This document shows, piece after piece, positions 28,179 through 34,486 of a DNA stretch of 64,000 bases (its first letter is position 1; each line of letters begins with the position of its first letter). The DNA lies in the NCBI GenBank assembly GCA_015061055.1, contig SUXH01000010.1:1-64000 (forward strand). Direction: 5' to 3'. The position numbers were made by a program, and so were the translations under genes. The notes beneath the pieces were generated by a model. The model ran no database searches, was not told the DNA's origin, and worked only from the letters and a program-made list of their open reading frames with translations. Source of the stretch: Bacteroidales bacterium (lineage in GTDB: Bacteria > Bacteroidota > Bacteroidia > Bacteroidales > Muribaculaceae).

Positions 28179-29360
28179 TTATTCGGCATAAAGCAGATAA
28201 GGGCGGCGTTGTTGCTTGAAACTTTCCACATCATCGGCCCAAGTAGCTTTGATTTCGGCAGCAGTCTTGCCTTGCTTAATCATCTTGCGAATATCTCCAT
28301 CGCCAATAAGAAGTTCGAAGAAACCGCGGAAGAAATGGTCGTCGAGGTTAAGATTCTTGTAAGCATCGATAACAAATTCAAGGTTTACCCCCATAGCGAT
28401 AGCTTCGTCTTCAGTGATATTTGAAAGGTCGACACCATAGCATTCACGATCAAGTTGAGGAGGGAATTTGGCTCCATCAACACTGCGTGGAGTGAATTTA
28501 TAGTCGTAACCCTTCATATTAGGGTGTCCGTAGCAAAGGAATGGCTTGTCGGTACCGCGTCCGAGGCTCACCGGAGTTGCTTCAAAATAGCATGTAGCGG
28601 GATACAAGTAAATTGCAAGCATATCTCTCAAGTTGGGAGAAGGTGCAATAGGCAGGCGGTAACGAGTTTGGTGAGTGTAGTTTTTGCATTTGATTACGTG
28701 AAGTTTGCCATCGGCAATTTTAAGATTATCTTTTAACCAACCTTCACCATTAGCCATTATAGCAATTTCCCCCATAGTAAGACCATGAACAACAGGGATT
28801 GGAGCATACCCTACTCCCGATTTGTATTTCATATCAAGAATAGGACCATCTACATACATACCATTAGGATTTGGTCGGTCAAGAACCATCACTTCCTTAC
28901 CATAAGTAGCAGCTGCTTCCATAAGTTTCATCATTGTAACATAGTAAGTGTAGTAGCGTAAACCTACATCTTGAATGTCGACAACGAGAATATCAAATTT
29001 TGCCATAGTCTTTTTACTTGGCATAGAGCTTTTTCCATCATAAAGCGAAGCAATAGGAATTCCTGTTTGAGGATCCACACCGCTTGAAACGTGTTCGCCG
29101 GCATCGGCTTTTCCTCTAAATCCGTGTTCTGGTGAAAAGATTGTGGTTACATTTATGCCATTTTCGAGCATAATGTCGAGAGTGTGCTTATCGCCCACCA
29201 TACCGGTGTGGTTGCTGAGAATAGCTACACGTTTGCCTTTCAGCAAAGGTACATATTCTTTCACTTGAGCTGCACCCACTTCAACAGTTTTTTCAGCGTA
29301 TGCGCTCATTGCCACAAGTGCCATAAAAACGGCAAAAAATAGTCCTTTAAAGATTCTCAT
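28179..29360 (-). CDS. Exo-beta-N-acetylmuramidase NamZ family (DUF1343)
   Basis: The family (DUF1343, type member NamZ of Bacillus subtilis) releases terminal MurNAc from peptidoglycan strands. The 393 residues have a signal peptide (about 1-22, MSAYA). Conserved blocks are AILSNHTGMVG, FSPEHGFRGKADAGEHV, DIQDVGLRYYTYYVTM, LDRPNPNG and PSPNLRDMLAIYLYP. It should act in the periplasm and feed the symporter encoded next. A clear TAATTTTG promoter box lies upstream. Confidence 0.88.
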   Translation of the reverse strand: MRIFKGLFFAVFMALVAMSAYAEKTVEVGAAQVKEYVPLLKGKRVAILSNHTGMVGDKHTLDIMLENGINVTTIFSPEHGFRGKADAGEHVSSGVDPQTGIPIASLYDGKSSMPSKKTMAKFDILVVDIQDVGLRYYTYYVTMMKLMEAAATYGKEVMVLDRPNPNGMYVDGPILDMKYKSGVGYAPIPVVHGLTMGEIAIMANGEGWLKDNLKIADGKLHVIKCKNYTHQTRYRLPIAPSPNLRDMLAIYLYPATCYFEATPVSLGRGTDKPFLCYGHPNMKGYDYKFTPRSVDGAKFPPQLDRECYGVDLSNITEDEAIAMGVNLEFVIDAYKNLNLDDHFFRGFFELLIGDGDIRKMIKQGKTAAEIKATWADDVESFKQQRRPYLLYAE

Positions 29361-29403
29361 GAGATTTTTAGTTGTTAATTGTCCGTATTATACGTAATTT
29401 GTG

Positions 29404-29411
29404 CAAAATTA
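29404..29411 (-). promoter_or_regulatory. Promoter of the namZ-symporter-WYL unit
   Basis: The minus strand reads TAATTTTG (exact TAnnTTTG), with a TTG 20 bases upstream in the -33 position, 44 bases before the start codon. Confidence 0.65.
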
Positions 29412-29478
29412 GCTTAAGTTTGCCATAATTTCAACTAACCGTCTGAAAATAATCTTATTTCAATAGGTTATATTTTTG

Positions 29479-29497
29479 TTCCGACAATAATTCGGAA
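29479..29497 (-). terminator. Short hairpin at the phage/host border
   Basis: TTCCGA at 29479-29484 pairs with TCGGAA at 29492-29497. It lies just past the stop codon of the lipoprotein gene and has no good T run. The prophage left junction should lie in about 29.42-29.50 kb. Confidence 0.4.
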
Positions 29498-29502
29498 ATA
29501 AA

Positions 29503-29955
29503 CTACTTTTTCTTTATTACCATTCCTGATAAGAATATGATATTTCTATATTGTTCTTTAGTATTAATTGGCTGTACTGTGTGATTAATTTTAAGATTGA
29601 TAATACCATTACCACCCTTTGAGATTATAGAATCAACAGCAACATCTAAAGCTGAATTATATGAAGCTTTAGCCCAATATTCGTATTCTTCTGTAAGATG
29701 TCTATTTCCGTCAAGATCGACATAATTGTATTTTGAACGTCTTGTTCCTTTTTTATAGCCATCTTCAACCAATACTGAAATAGAGCCAAGCGGCTCGTAT
29801 TCAAAATTGACAGAATTTGATTCAGAAATAAAAACGCCTTTACTTGCATATTGAGAATAATCTATATATCCAACCGTTTCACAATATTTAATTGAAGTTG
29901 AACAACTTGATAACACCAATAGGCTAAGTGTTAGAAATAAAAATTTCGCTTTCAT
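29503..29955 (-). CDS. Lipoprotein of the lysogeny module
   Basis: I start it at the Met at 29955, which gives a standard lipoprotein signal (MKAKFLFLTLSLLVLSSCS) and a 10-base gap to the upstream gene. The longer frame from 29991 would overlap that gene. The mature part (about 131 residues) has GxGIINLKI near the end, as in heavy-metal-binding YbjQ-like small proteins, but I do not assign a family. Expression with the repressor fits a lysogenic-conversion or superinfection-exclusion role (inference). Confidence 0.6.
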   Translation of the reverse strand: MKAKFLFLTLSLLVLSSCSTSIKYCETVGYIDYSQYASKGVFISESNSVNFEYEPLGSISVLVEDGYKKGTRRSKYNYVDLDGNRHLTEEYEYWAKASYNSALDVAVDSIISKGGNGIINLKINHTVQPINTKEQYRNIIFLSGMVIKKK

Positions 29956-29965
29956 ATCCTTGCAA

Positions 29966-30475
29966 TTATTTTGTAGTTCTTTGTAATCCAAATAATGTTA
30001 TAGAAATATTAGCTGTTGAAAGGTTTTGTTCTATCCAAACGTTTTCCCACTGCCTGCAATAAAGACCTTTATTCAAGTTGTCTATTGAAAGACTTCCTGT
30101 TTCGTACTTAATTTTGCCGAGATTATTAGTGCAGAATTTTATGAAATCAACTAATTCGTCTGTAATAAGTTGTTTAGTGGTAGTAAATACCACATTATAT
30201 TTGTTCTCATCTATTTCGATAAGTTCAATATGAGAAAATATGCCTAACTCTAATTTACTCAGTGCAAATTCATAATGTTTTACCTCTCGTCCCATTATGT
30301 TTATTTCAGTGCTAACACTACAATCATCTTGTAATGGTATGCTCCGTAAATCATAATTAAAGAAGTCTAAAATAGATTTAGGATATGATACACTCTGCTT
30401 GTTTTTATTTTTTCCTATTTGTGCTAAAACAAGAATAGCAACAATTATCAATACAATAATTAAAAAATCACTCAT
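29966..30475 (-). CDS. Membrane-anchored protein of the lysogeny module
   Basis: The 169 residues have an N-terminal membrane segment (about 4-19, FLIIVLIIVAILVLAQ) and a soluble domain without recognised motifs. It sits 5 bases after the repressor gene and 10 bases before the lipoprotein gene. It is probably expressed from the prophage and may protect the host surface, but this is inferred only from position. Confidence 0.6.
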   Translation of the reverse strand: MSDFLIIVLIIVAILVLAQIGKNKNKQSVSYPKSILDFFNYDLRSIPLQDDCSVSTEINIMGREVKHYEFALSKLELGIFSHIELIEIDENKYNVVFTTTKQLITDELVDFIKFCTNNLGKIKYETGSLSIDNLNKGLYCRQWENVWIEQNLSTANISITLFGLQRTTK

Positions 30476-30480
30476 AACAA

Positions 30481-30855
30481 TTATTTTTTACTTAATCTCA
30501 ATACTTCTTGTTCTAATGCTTGAATACGCCCGTTGAGATTTGTAATAATCTCATTTTTCGCATTAATCGTATCTTGAAGGGTTGTGATAGTATCAACTAA
30601 TTTATTCAATCGTTCAACTTCTGCTGAATTGACTTCTTTATTGATAAGCATGGAACCAATACCACGCATTAGCCATTCAGCAGAAATTTCCGGGAATGTA
30701 TAAAGGACACTAATAATAGTTTCAATACTAATACCACGCAAGCCTTTTATTTGCTTGTCTAATGTTGGTTGGCTAATACCACACTTAATAGAAAATGCAC
30801 GAACAGTTAAACCTGAATAAGCCAACACTTCTTTGAGTCTTTGAAGAGAATCCAT
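30481..30855 (-). CDS. Phage repressor, HTH-XRE type with C-terminal coiled coil
   Basis: The 124 residues carry an N-terminal helix-turn-helix (about 5-65, LTVRAFSIKCGISQPTLDKQIKG, ISAEWLMRGIGSML) like CI/Cro-type Bacteroidetes phage repressors. A leucine-zipper-like coiled coil follows (about 75-122). There is no peptidase domain, so induction is not by RecA-stimulated self-cleavage. Two operator-like palindromes lie in the divergent promoter region just upstream. Confidence 0.82.
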   Translation of the reverse strand: MDSLQRLKEVLAYSGLTVRAFSIKCGISQPTLDKQIKGLRGISIETIISVLYTFPEISAEWLMRGIGSMLINKEVNSAEVERLNKLVDTITTLQDTINAKNEIITNLNGRIQALEQEVLRLSKK

Positions 30856-30883
30856 AATTACAATTCTTAAAAAATGTAAAAAC

Positions 30884-30931
30884 TAATCCAAATGGAGATT
30901 TATTGCTTGCATAATTAATCCATTTGGATTA
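30884..30931. promoter_or_regulatory. Paired repressor operators
   Basis: Two copies of the palindrome TAATCC-N4-GGATTA lie 32 bases (about three helical turns) apart. The right one (30916-30931) is perfect and the left one (30884-30899) has GGAGAT in its second arm. They overlap the rightward -7 box (30930-30937) and sit before the repressor gene, so they are probably the binding sites of the repressor at 30481-30855. Confidence 0.65.
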
Positions 30932-30937
30932 TCTTTG
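30930..30937 (+). promoter_or_regulatory. Rightward early phage promoter
   Basis: TATCTTTG is an exact TAnnTTTG -7 box that overlaps the perfect operator. It drives the genes from 31018 on. Confidence 0.6.
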
Positions 30938-31017
30938 CAACATCAATCAAACATACAACAAAAATAATGCTTTTGGTTGATACTGCAAAATATCATAACT
31001 ATAAAATTATCAACACA

Positions 31018-31374
31018 ATGGAAAAACAATTTAATGAAGAAGCAGACATCTCCAAAATTTATGCTGCTTTCGAATCAAGTGAAACAATCTCAAATGAGGA
31101 CCTAAAAAAGTTAGTAACATTTCAAGATACTTGTATAGCTACACTAAGAGAGGAGCTTAACGAGATTCATACAGCATGTTCTGGTATTGGCGAAGAAAAC
31201 GAAATGCGTAAAGAGCATGAAGCTCAATTAGAAGCTGATCTACAAAAAGCAAAAGAAAGAATAAAAGACCTCGAAAAAATGAATCAATGGTATTGCCAAG
31301 ATTACGAAAAGAACAAGCAACTCAAAGAAACTCTGAAAGCAGTTGCCACTCTCATCAATACCTTTCTTGCCTAA
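31018..31374 (+). CDS. First rightward early phage protein, coiled coil
   Basis: I choose the Met at 31018 (118 residues). The frame is open to 30967 but that start would lie close to the promoter. The protein is acidic and helical, with a long coiled coil (about 30-85, heptads in REELNEIHTACSG and KAKERIKDLEKMNQWY). It has no known domain. As the first gene under repressor control it could be an anti-repressor or a Cro-like regulator partner, but nothing in the sequence proves this. Confidence 0.6.
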   Translation: MEKQFNEEADISKIYAAFESSETISNEDLKKLVTFQDTCIATLREELNEIHTACSGIGEENEMRKEHEAQLEADLQKAKERIKDLEKMNQWYCQDYEKNKQLKETLKAVATLINTFLA

Positions 31375-31388
31375 AAGTCAAACCAAAT
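31373..31388 (+). repeat. Leader motif AAAAGTCAAACCAAAT
   Basis: This is one of seven copies of AAAAGTCAAACCAAT in the phage part. The others are at 32352, 33800, 41106, 45591, 47013 and 47209 and lie just before start codons. This copy overlaps a stop codon and is followed by a structured RNA region with only a 6-codon frame (ATG 31404). Confidence 0.6.
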
Positions 31389-31414
31389 CATACCACGTCA
31401 TAGAGATGACATTG

Positions 31415-31496
31415 TGGAGGGGATAGAGTTCTCCGATAACTCGCGGCGAGTTTAAGCCGGCTCCTAATAGCATTTGGTTGCTGTTAGGACACTCCA
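31415..31496 (+). ncRNA. Possible structured RNA (multibranch)
   Basis: TGGAG (31415-31419) can close with CTCCA (31492-31496). Inside are an ACTCGC/GCGAGT hairpin (about 31440) and a strong 10-pair hairpin 31463-31472/31479-31488 with loop TTTGGT. The rest of 31378-31800 has no convincing gene. It includes the pseudoknot at 31670 and a hairpin CTGCGAT/ATCGCAG at 31748-31785. The whole stretch may be one large RNA. Confidence 0.35.
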
Positions 31497-31669
31497 GAGA
31501 TGAGTACCTTGACATTTTTGAAACTTCCTTTGATACCGTCGCCATTTGCTTATAATTTGTCGATAGGTCAAAGATGAGCATTACCCGGTGGAACATAGAA
31601 GCCGAAGTATTATCAGACGCACTTGATGAGAAAAAGCAGTATAGAGTTGGATTGGGAATGCGTAGGAGT

Positions 31670-31712
31670 TCACATCACCTATGCCGACAAATGATGTGAG
31701 CCAGCCATAGGT
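31670..31712 (+). ncRNA. H-type RNA pseudoknot
   Basis: Stem 1 pairs TCACATCA (31670-31677) with TGATGTGA (31692-31699), 8 perfect pairs. Stem 2 pairs CCTATG (31678-31683) with CATAGG (31706-31711). The order 1-2-1'-2' is a classical pseudoknot. Confidence 0.5.
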
Positions 31713-31800
31713 TAGGATATGGCGGAGTATAGAAAACAAATTAGAACCTGCGATTAATCGAAAAATGAAAAAGTAGTTATCGCAGATTACGACATATTAG

Positions 31801-31885
31801 AGTGGTATAGTTTAATGGTAAAACAAATCATTTTTTCACAGTTCTTGCTGATTAGTTAGCGGTTCGAGTCCGTTTACCACTCCCA
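31801..31885 (+). tRNA. tRNA-like gene 1, anticodon loop of 18 bases
   Basis: The acceptor stem AGTGGTA/TACCACT, the D arm (GTTT/AAAC), the T arm (AGCGG, loop TTCGAGT, CCGTT), discriminator C and encoded CCA are all normal. The anticodon stem AATCA/TGATT encloses 18 bases (31831-31848) instead of 7, so no anticodon can be assigned. It may be a tRNA with an 11-base insertion or a tRNA mimic. Confidence 0.65.
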
Positions 31886-31903
31886 ACATTAAATTATAAA
31901 CAT

Positions 31904-32101
31904 ATGGAAAAAGATAAATCAATAGCACAGCAATTACGAGAAATGAATGTTGGAGAAGAGATACATTTTCCACTTACTCAATATGGAAGTGTGTCAAATT
32001 CTCGGTATCGAGAACTTGTAATCGACCGAGCAAATGGGGCTAAATGGAAAATCAACCCCGATATGAAGAAGAAAGTAACCGTTGTAAGACGATTAGCCTG
32101 A
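31904..32101 (+). CDS. Small phage protein
   Basis: The 65 residues (starting MEKDKSIAQQLREMNVGEE) are basic at the C-terminus (NPDMKKKVTVVRR) with an N-terminal helix. They resemble small nucleic-acid-binding or regulatory proteins of Bacteroides phages, but I do not recognise a family. The gene lies 18 bases after a tRNA-like gene. Confidence 0.6.
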   Translation: MEKDKSIAQQLREMNVGEEIHFPLTQYGSVSNSRYRELVIDRANGAKWKINPDMKKKVTVVRRLA

Positions 32102-32108
32102 TTTGATT

Positions 32109-32387
32109 ATGTCGATAGTTACTTACAACAGCCCGACCGAAATACTACTCGACAATATAATGAGAGTTATGGAGGGCGAAACCTTTTGCAAAGATAGAGC
32201 CGCTTACATTGTTGGAGGTCAAAAGAAACTTGAAAGGTTAATTGAAGCCGGAGAAATCAATGTAGATAAACCCTCTAATTCGCAAAATGGGAAATGGCAT
32301 TGTAATGCTGCTCAAGTATTAAAACATTGCCGTAATATGAGACCAAAAAAGAAAGTCAAACCAATTAAAAAAAGAAACTATGATTAA
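32109..32387 (+). CDS. Small basic phage protein, possible DNA binding
   Basis: I start it at ATG 32109 (92 residues). Residues about 15-60 (KDRAAYIVGGQKKLERLIEAGEI) look like a helix-turn-helix of excisionase or MerR type. The tail is very Lys/Arg-rich. The 3' end of the gene contains a copy of the phage leader motif for the next gene, which overlaps by 8 bases. Confidence 0.55.
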   Translation: MSIVTYNSPTEILLDNIMRVMEGETFCKDRAAYIVGGQKKLERLIEAGEINVDKPSNSQNGKWHCNAAQVLKHCRNMRPKKKVKPIKKRNYD

Positions 32388-32595
32388 AAAGACAATCACT
32401 TGGATATGGATTACAATTTTAGCCATACCTGCAATAATGGTGTTCAACGATGATTATGATATGTGGTACATTAACTTTTTCGGATTAATGTATTGCTATC
32501 TATTAATAAAGTATTGGAGCAAACTAACAACTCAATGGATGCGTGATTATTGGGATAAGTTGAGCAAAGAACCTGATGAAGATTATTACGAATAA
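32380..32595 (+). CDS. Small membrane protein of the phage
   Basis: The 71 residues have two hydrophobic segments (about 5-22 and 28-46) and an acidic tail. The start overlaps the previous gene by 8 bases. The leader motif AAAGTCAAACCAAT (32352-32365) lies 14 bases before its ATG. Function unknown. Confidence 0.6.
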   Translation: MIKKTITWIWITILAIPAIMVFNDDYDMWYINFFGLMYCYLLIKYWSKLTTQWMRDYWDKLSKEPDEDYYE

Positions 32596-32626
32596 CCCAA
32601 GTTTAATTATATAATTAATGGTGGTA

Positions 32627-32692
32627 GCTGATGTAGTTTAACAGGTAGAACACCCGACGGGGAAGGTGTGGGTTCGACTCCCATTATCAGCA
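32627..32692 (+). tRNA. tRNA-like gene 2, anticodon loop apparently deleted
   Basis: The acceptor GCTGATG/TATCAGC (one G-T), the D arm GTTT/GAAC and the T arm GTGGG, loop TTCGACT, CCCAT are normal. Only about 15 bases remain for the anticodon arm and variable loop (about 22 in a normal tRNA). The stem halves CCCG and CGGG nearly touch, as if a 7-base loop had been removed. There is no encoded CCA. Total length is 66 bases. Confidence 0.6.
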
Positions 32693-32699
32693 CAATAGC

Positions 32700-32772
32700 C
32701 TGTGAAGGTCTGCAACTGAAATCAAACATAGTAATGTACCATAACAAGCTCGTGAGAGTGTATAGGTCACAG
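32700..32772 (+). ncRNA. Possible third, divergent member of the twin RNA family
   Basis: CTGTGA (32700-32705) pairs with TCACAG (32767-32772). The interior has GCAACTGAAA, similar to GCAACCGAAA in the RNA at 32924. A GCCACC/GGTGGC hairpin follows at about 32790-32804. The inner stem of the twins is not clear here. Confidence 0.25.
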
Positions 32773-32808
32773 TTTTTACTCATAAAAAGCCACCTTTGGG
32801 TGGCAAAC

Positions 32809-32922
32809 GGGATAGTGGCGGAATTGGCAGACGCGTAACACAATGGTGTTATGGCATAGGATTGAGAGTCGCGATGTTAAAATCCTTATAAGTCCGTATA
32901 GGTTCAAATCCTATCTATCCCA
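32809..32922 (+). tRNA. tRNA-like gene 3 (Leu-like frame), abnormal anticodon and variable region
   Basis: The acceptor GGGATAG/CTATCCC, a D arm typical of tRNA-Leu (GCGGAATTGGCAGACGC) and the T arm ATAGG, loop TTCAAAT, CCTAT are intact. Where the anticodon arm should be, TAACA/TGTTA encloses only 6 bases (CAATGG). A 46-base region follows with a second stem AGGATT/AATCCT and a 17-base loop containing TTAA. Length is 114 bases. It is either a Leu(UAA) tRNA with insertions or a mimic. Confidence 0.6.
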
Positions 32923-32923
32923 C

Positions 32924-33019
32924 AAAGAAATATTTGCTGAAGAGTGGCAACCGAAAGGATAAGACTCTATGAACATCGGGTTACACATTCTGGAACTTTC
33001 GCACCGAAAATATTTCTTT
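32924..33019 (+). ncRNA. Twin structured RNA, copy A
   Basis: The outer stem is AAAGAAATATTT (32924-32935) with AAATATTTCTTT (33008-33019), 12 perfect pairs. The inner stem AGAGT (32941-32945)/ACTCT (32964-32968) holds the 18-base loop GGCAACCGAAAGGATAAG, then ATGAA, and later ACATTCTG (32985-32992). Copy B at 33022 shares these parts with different stem bases. It begins 2 bases after tRNA-like gene 3. Confidence 0.6.
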
Positions 33020-33021
33020 TA

Positions 33022-33122
33022 GGCTGTTTCGTTAGAATGCGACGACCGAAAGGATAAGGCATTATGAATTGCTTGTAGCCATGAAAAATGGTACATTCTG
33101 AAATCCTGGAATGAAAACAGCC
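33022..33122 (+). ncRNA. Twin structured RNA, copy B
   Basis: The outer stem is GGCTGTTT (33022-33029) with AAACAGCC (33115-33122). The inner stem AATGC (33036-33040)/GCATT (33059-33063) holds the 18-base loop GACGACCGAAAGGATAAG, then ATGAA and ACATTCTG (33093-33100). An extra hairpin CCAT/ATGG sits at 33079-33091. Loop sequence is kept while stem sequence changes relative to copy A, which supports a real RNA. It ends 6 bases before tRNA-like gene 4. Confidence 0.6.
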
Positions 33123-33128
33123 AATTTT

Positions 33129-33220
33129 GGGAACATGGGTGAGTGGCTTAAACCGCCTCGCCAGATGACGAGGTAAATGATTTGGCAAACATTTCGCAGG
33201 TTCAAATCCTGCTGTTCCCA
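33129..33220 (+). tRNA. tRNA-like gene 4 (class II), 8-base anticodon loop
   Basis: The acceptor GGGAACA/TGTTCCC, the D arm GGT/ACC, a long variable arm AAATG/CATTT and the T arm GCAGG, loop TTCAAAT, CCTGC are sound, as in tRNA-Ser. The anticodon stem CCTCG/CGAGG holds 8 bases (CCAGATGA), with no clear U33, so no normal anticodon can be read. Eight-base loops are known from frameshift-suppressor tRNAs. Confidence 0.65.
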
Positions 33221-33247
33221 CAATCACATCATTACATTTATTAGAAT

Positions 33248-33463
33248 ATGGGACAATCAAAAAAAGTTAGAGCAGGTACACGAACATACTATTTTGATGA
33301 GTGTACCGACAAGAAGGGTAATAGATTTATATCTATTGCGGAAGTTCCCCACACTTCAAATCGAAACCGTCATAGGATATTCGTACATGAAGAAGATTTT
33401 GAGAAGTTTGTAGAGGGATTTAATGCAATAATTAAAGCAATTCAAAATGGCAACAAAAGTTAA
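33248..33463 (+). CDS. PUR-alpha-like DUF3276 protein
   Basis: The 71 residues match the short DUF3276 pattern of Bacteroidetes (VRAGTRTYYFDECTDKKGNRFISIAE, RIFVHEEDFEKFVEGF). This is a PUR repeat that binds single-stranded DNA or RNA. Here it directly follows the tRNA-like array. Binding to phage ssDNA or to these RNAs are both possible. It overlaps the next gene by 17 bases. Confidence 0.75.
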   Translation: MGQSKKVRAGTRTYYFDECTDKKGNRFISIAEVPHTSNRNRHRIFVHEEDFEKFVEGFNAIIKAIQNGNKS

Positions 33464-33719
33464 TTGTGGCAAATTTTTAGTAATCGAAACCTCTGTAATA
33501 GAGTGTTTGCATTGGGGTGGTGTTGGTCAGTGTGATGACTGCGGAACATTGCACCCAACCAAAGGTTATTATGTAGCAGTCTTAAATAGGTGGTTTTGCC
33601 CGAAATGCTATCAAATGTGGAAAATTAGTGCAAAATGGTATAAAGAAGATGAGCCTATTGAGATACGGAATTACAATACCTATGCTAAAATATTAGGATT
33701 GCCCCCTATATGTCAGTAA
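33447..33719 (+). CDS. Small zinc-binding phage protein
   Basis: The 90 residues contain CDDC (about 29-32) and CPKC (about 51-54), a four-Cys zinc site around a beta hairpin (TKGYYVAVLNRWF). Function is unknown; this type of short zinc protein is frequent in Bacteroides phages. It ends just as the first middle-promoter repeat begins. Confidence 0.65.
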   Translation: MATKVNCGKFLVIETSVIECLHWGGVGQCDDCGTLHPTKGYYVAVLNRWFCPKCYQMWKISAKWYKEDEPIEIRNYNTYAKILGLPPICQ

Positions 33720-33814
33720 AAGTTAAGGTGTAAAAATGGTGTTCAATCTGTTTTTATACCTTGTTTTTATTTGCTAACTTTACTGTATATCAATTAATTA
33801 AAAGTCAAACTAAT
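33714..33814 (+). promoter_or_regulatory. Phage middle promoter, copy 1, with leader motif
   Basis: An upstream box CAGTAAAAGTTAAGG (33714-33728) and TAAAAATGG (33731-33739) are followed by a -7-like TAACTTTACTG (33775-33785) and the leader AAAAGTCAAACTAAT (33800-33814). The upstream box to -7 spacing (61) and the -7 to leader spacing (25) equal those of copy 4 at 46927. It drives the ERF recombination operon. Confidence 0.7.
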
Positions 33815-33826
33815 AAACTTATTTTT

Positions 33827-34486
33827 ATGGAAGAAAATCCAAATGTACAACAATTTATGAGTGCTGAAATAAACGAGATTTCAGCGGCTCTGTCAGCCTT
33901 TCAAGGCTCAATCAAACAGCCAAGCCTCAACAAAGAGGTAGAAGTACAAACCAAAACAGGTAGAACATACACATTTAAGTATGCCGACCTTTCTGCTTGT
34001 ATTTCAGCGGCAGCACAACCCCTAAAGGATAATGGGTTAAGCGTTGTTCAAATCATTAATGGTCAAAAACTGATAACCATTCTAACACACAAAAGTGGTC
34101 AATGGTTCCGTTCAGAAACGGATATTAGAATTGCCCCTAATGCGAATTATCAAGAATTAGGCTCTGCAATAACCTATCTAAAACGATATTCGTATTGTGC
34201 TATTCTCGGTATAGTTGCAGATATTGATGATGATGCAAATATTGCTTGTGGTAATCAAGCAAAAATTACAGAAACATCAAAGGCTAAAAAAACAAGTGCT
34301 TTAGCCTATACAGGAGAACAACTTGCACAAGCATTGAACGAATTGAAACAAGTAACCACATCACAAGAATATGGTGATTGCTGGTCAAAATGGGCAAATG
34401 AATGCCCGGCACTTTGCAAAAAAGGCACAGAGTTTTATAATGCTTGTATTGAAAAATCACAAGAATTAAACGATCTACAACAATGA
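33827..34486 (+). CDS. ERF-family single-strand annealing protein
   Basis: The 219 residues from Met 33827 match ERF (essential recombination function) proteins. Signatures are EINEISAALSAFQG, YTFKYADLSACISAAAQPLKDNGLSVVQ and the conserved YQELGSAITYLKRYSYCAILGI block. It anneals complementary ssDNA during phage recombination. An earlier in-frame Met (33761) would overlap the promoter and leader, so it is rejected. The stop overlaps the nuclease gene start (ATGA type). Confidence 0.88.
   Translation: MEENPNVQQFMSAEINEISAALSAFQGSIKQPSLNKEVEVQTKTGRTYTFKYADLSACISAAAQPLKDNGLSVVQIINGQKLITILTHKSGQWFRSETDIRIAPNANYQELGSAITYLKRYSYCAILGIVADIDDDANIACGNQAKITETSKAKKTSALAYTGEQLAQALNELKQVTTSQEYGDCWSKWANECPALCKKGTEFYNACIEKSQELNDLQQ

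Noticed and set aside
30967-31017. Upstream extension of the first early gene
   Set aside because: The extra 17 residues lie next to the promoter and look like leader sequence; the Met at 31018 is more likely.
31378-31596. A 72-codon minus-strand frame opposite the structured RNA
   Set aside because: No promoter or family, opposite to all neighbours; probably a shadow of the RNA.
31574-31699. A 41-codon frame starting MSITRWNIEAEVLSDAL
   Set aside because: It ends inside the pseudoknot, has no leader motif, and the strong RNA pairing explains the conserved-looking bases better.
31390-31885. A tmRNA
   Set aside because: The pseudoknot and tRNA-like end recalled tmRNA, but the tRNA-like part has its own complete acceptor stem at 31801 and no tag-peptide frame in the right place was found.
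33761-33826. Upstream extension of the ERF gene
   Set aside because: It would start within the promoter repeat and translate the leader motif.
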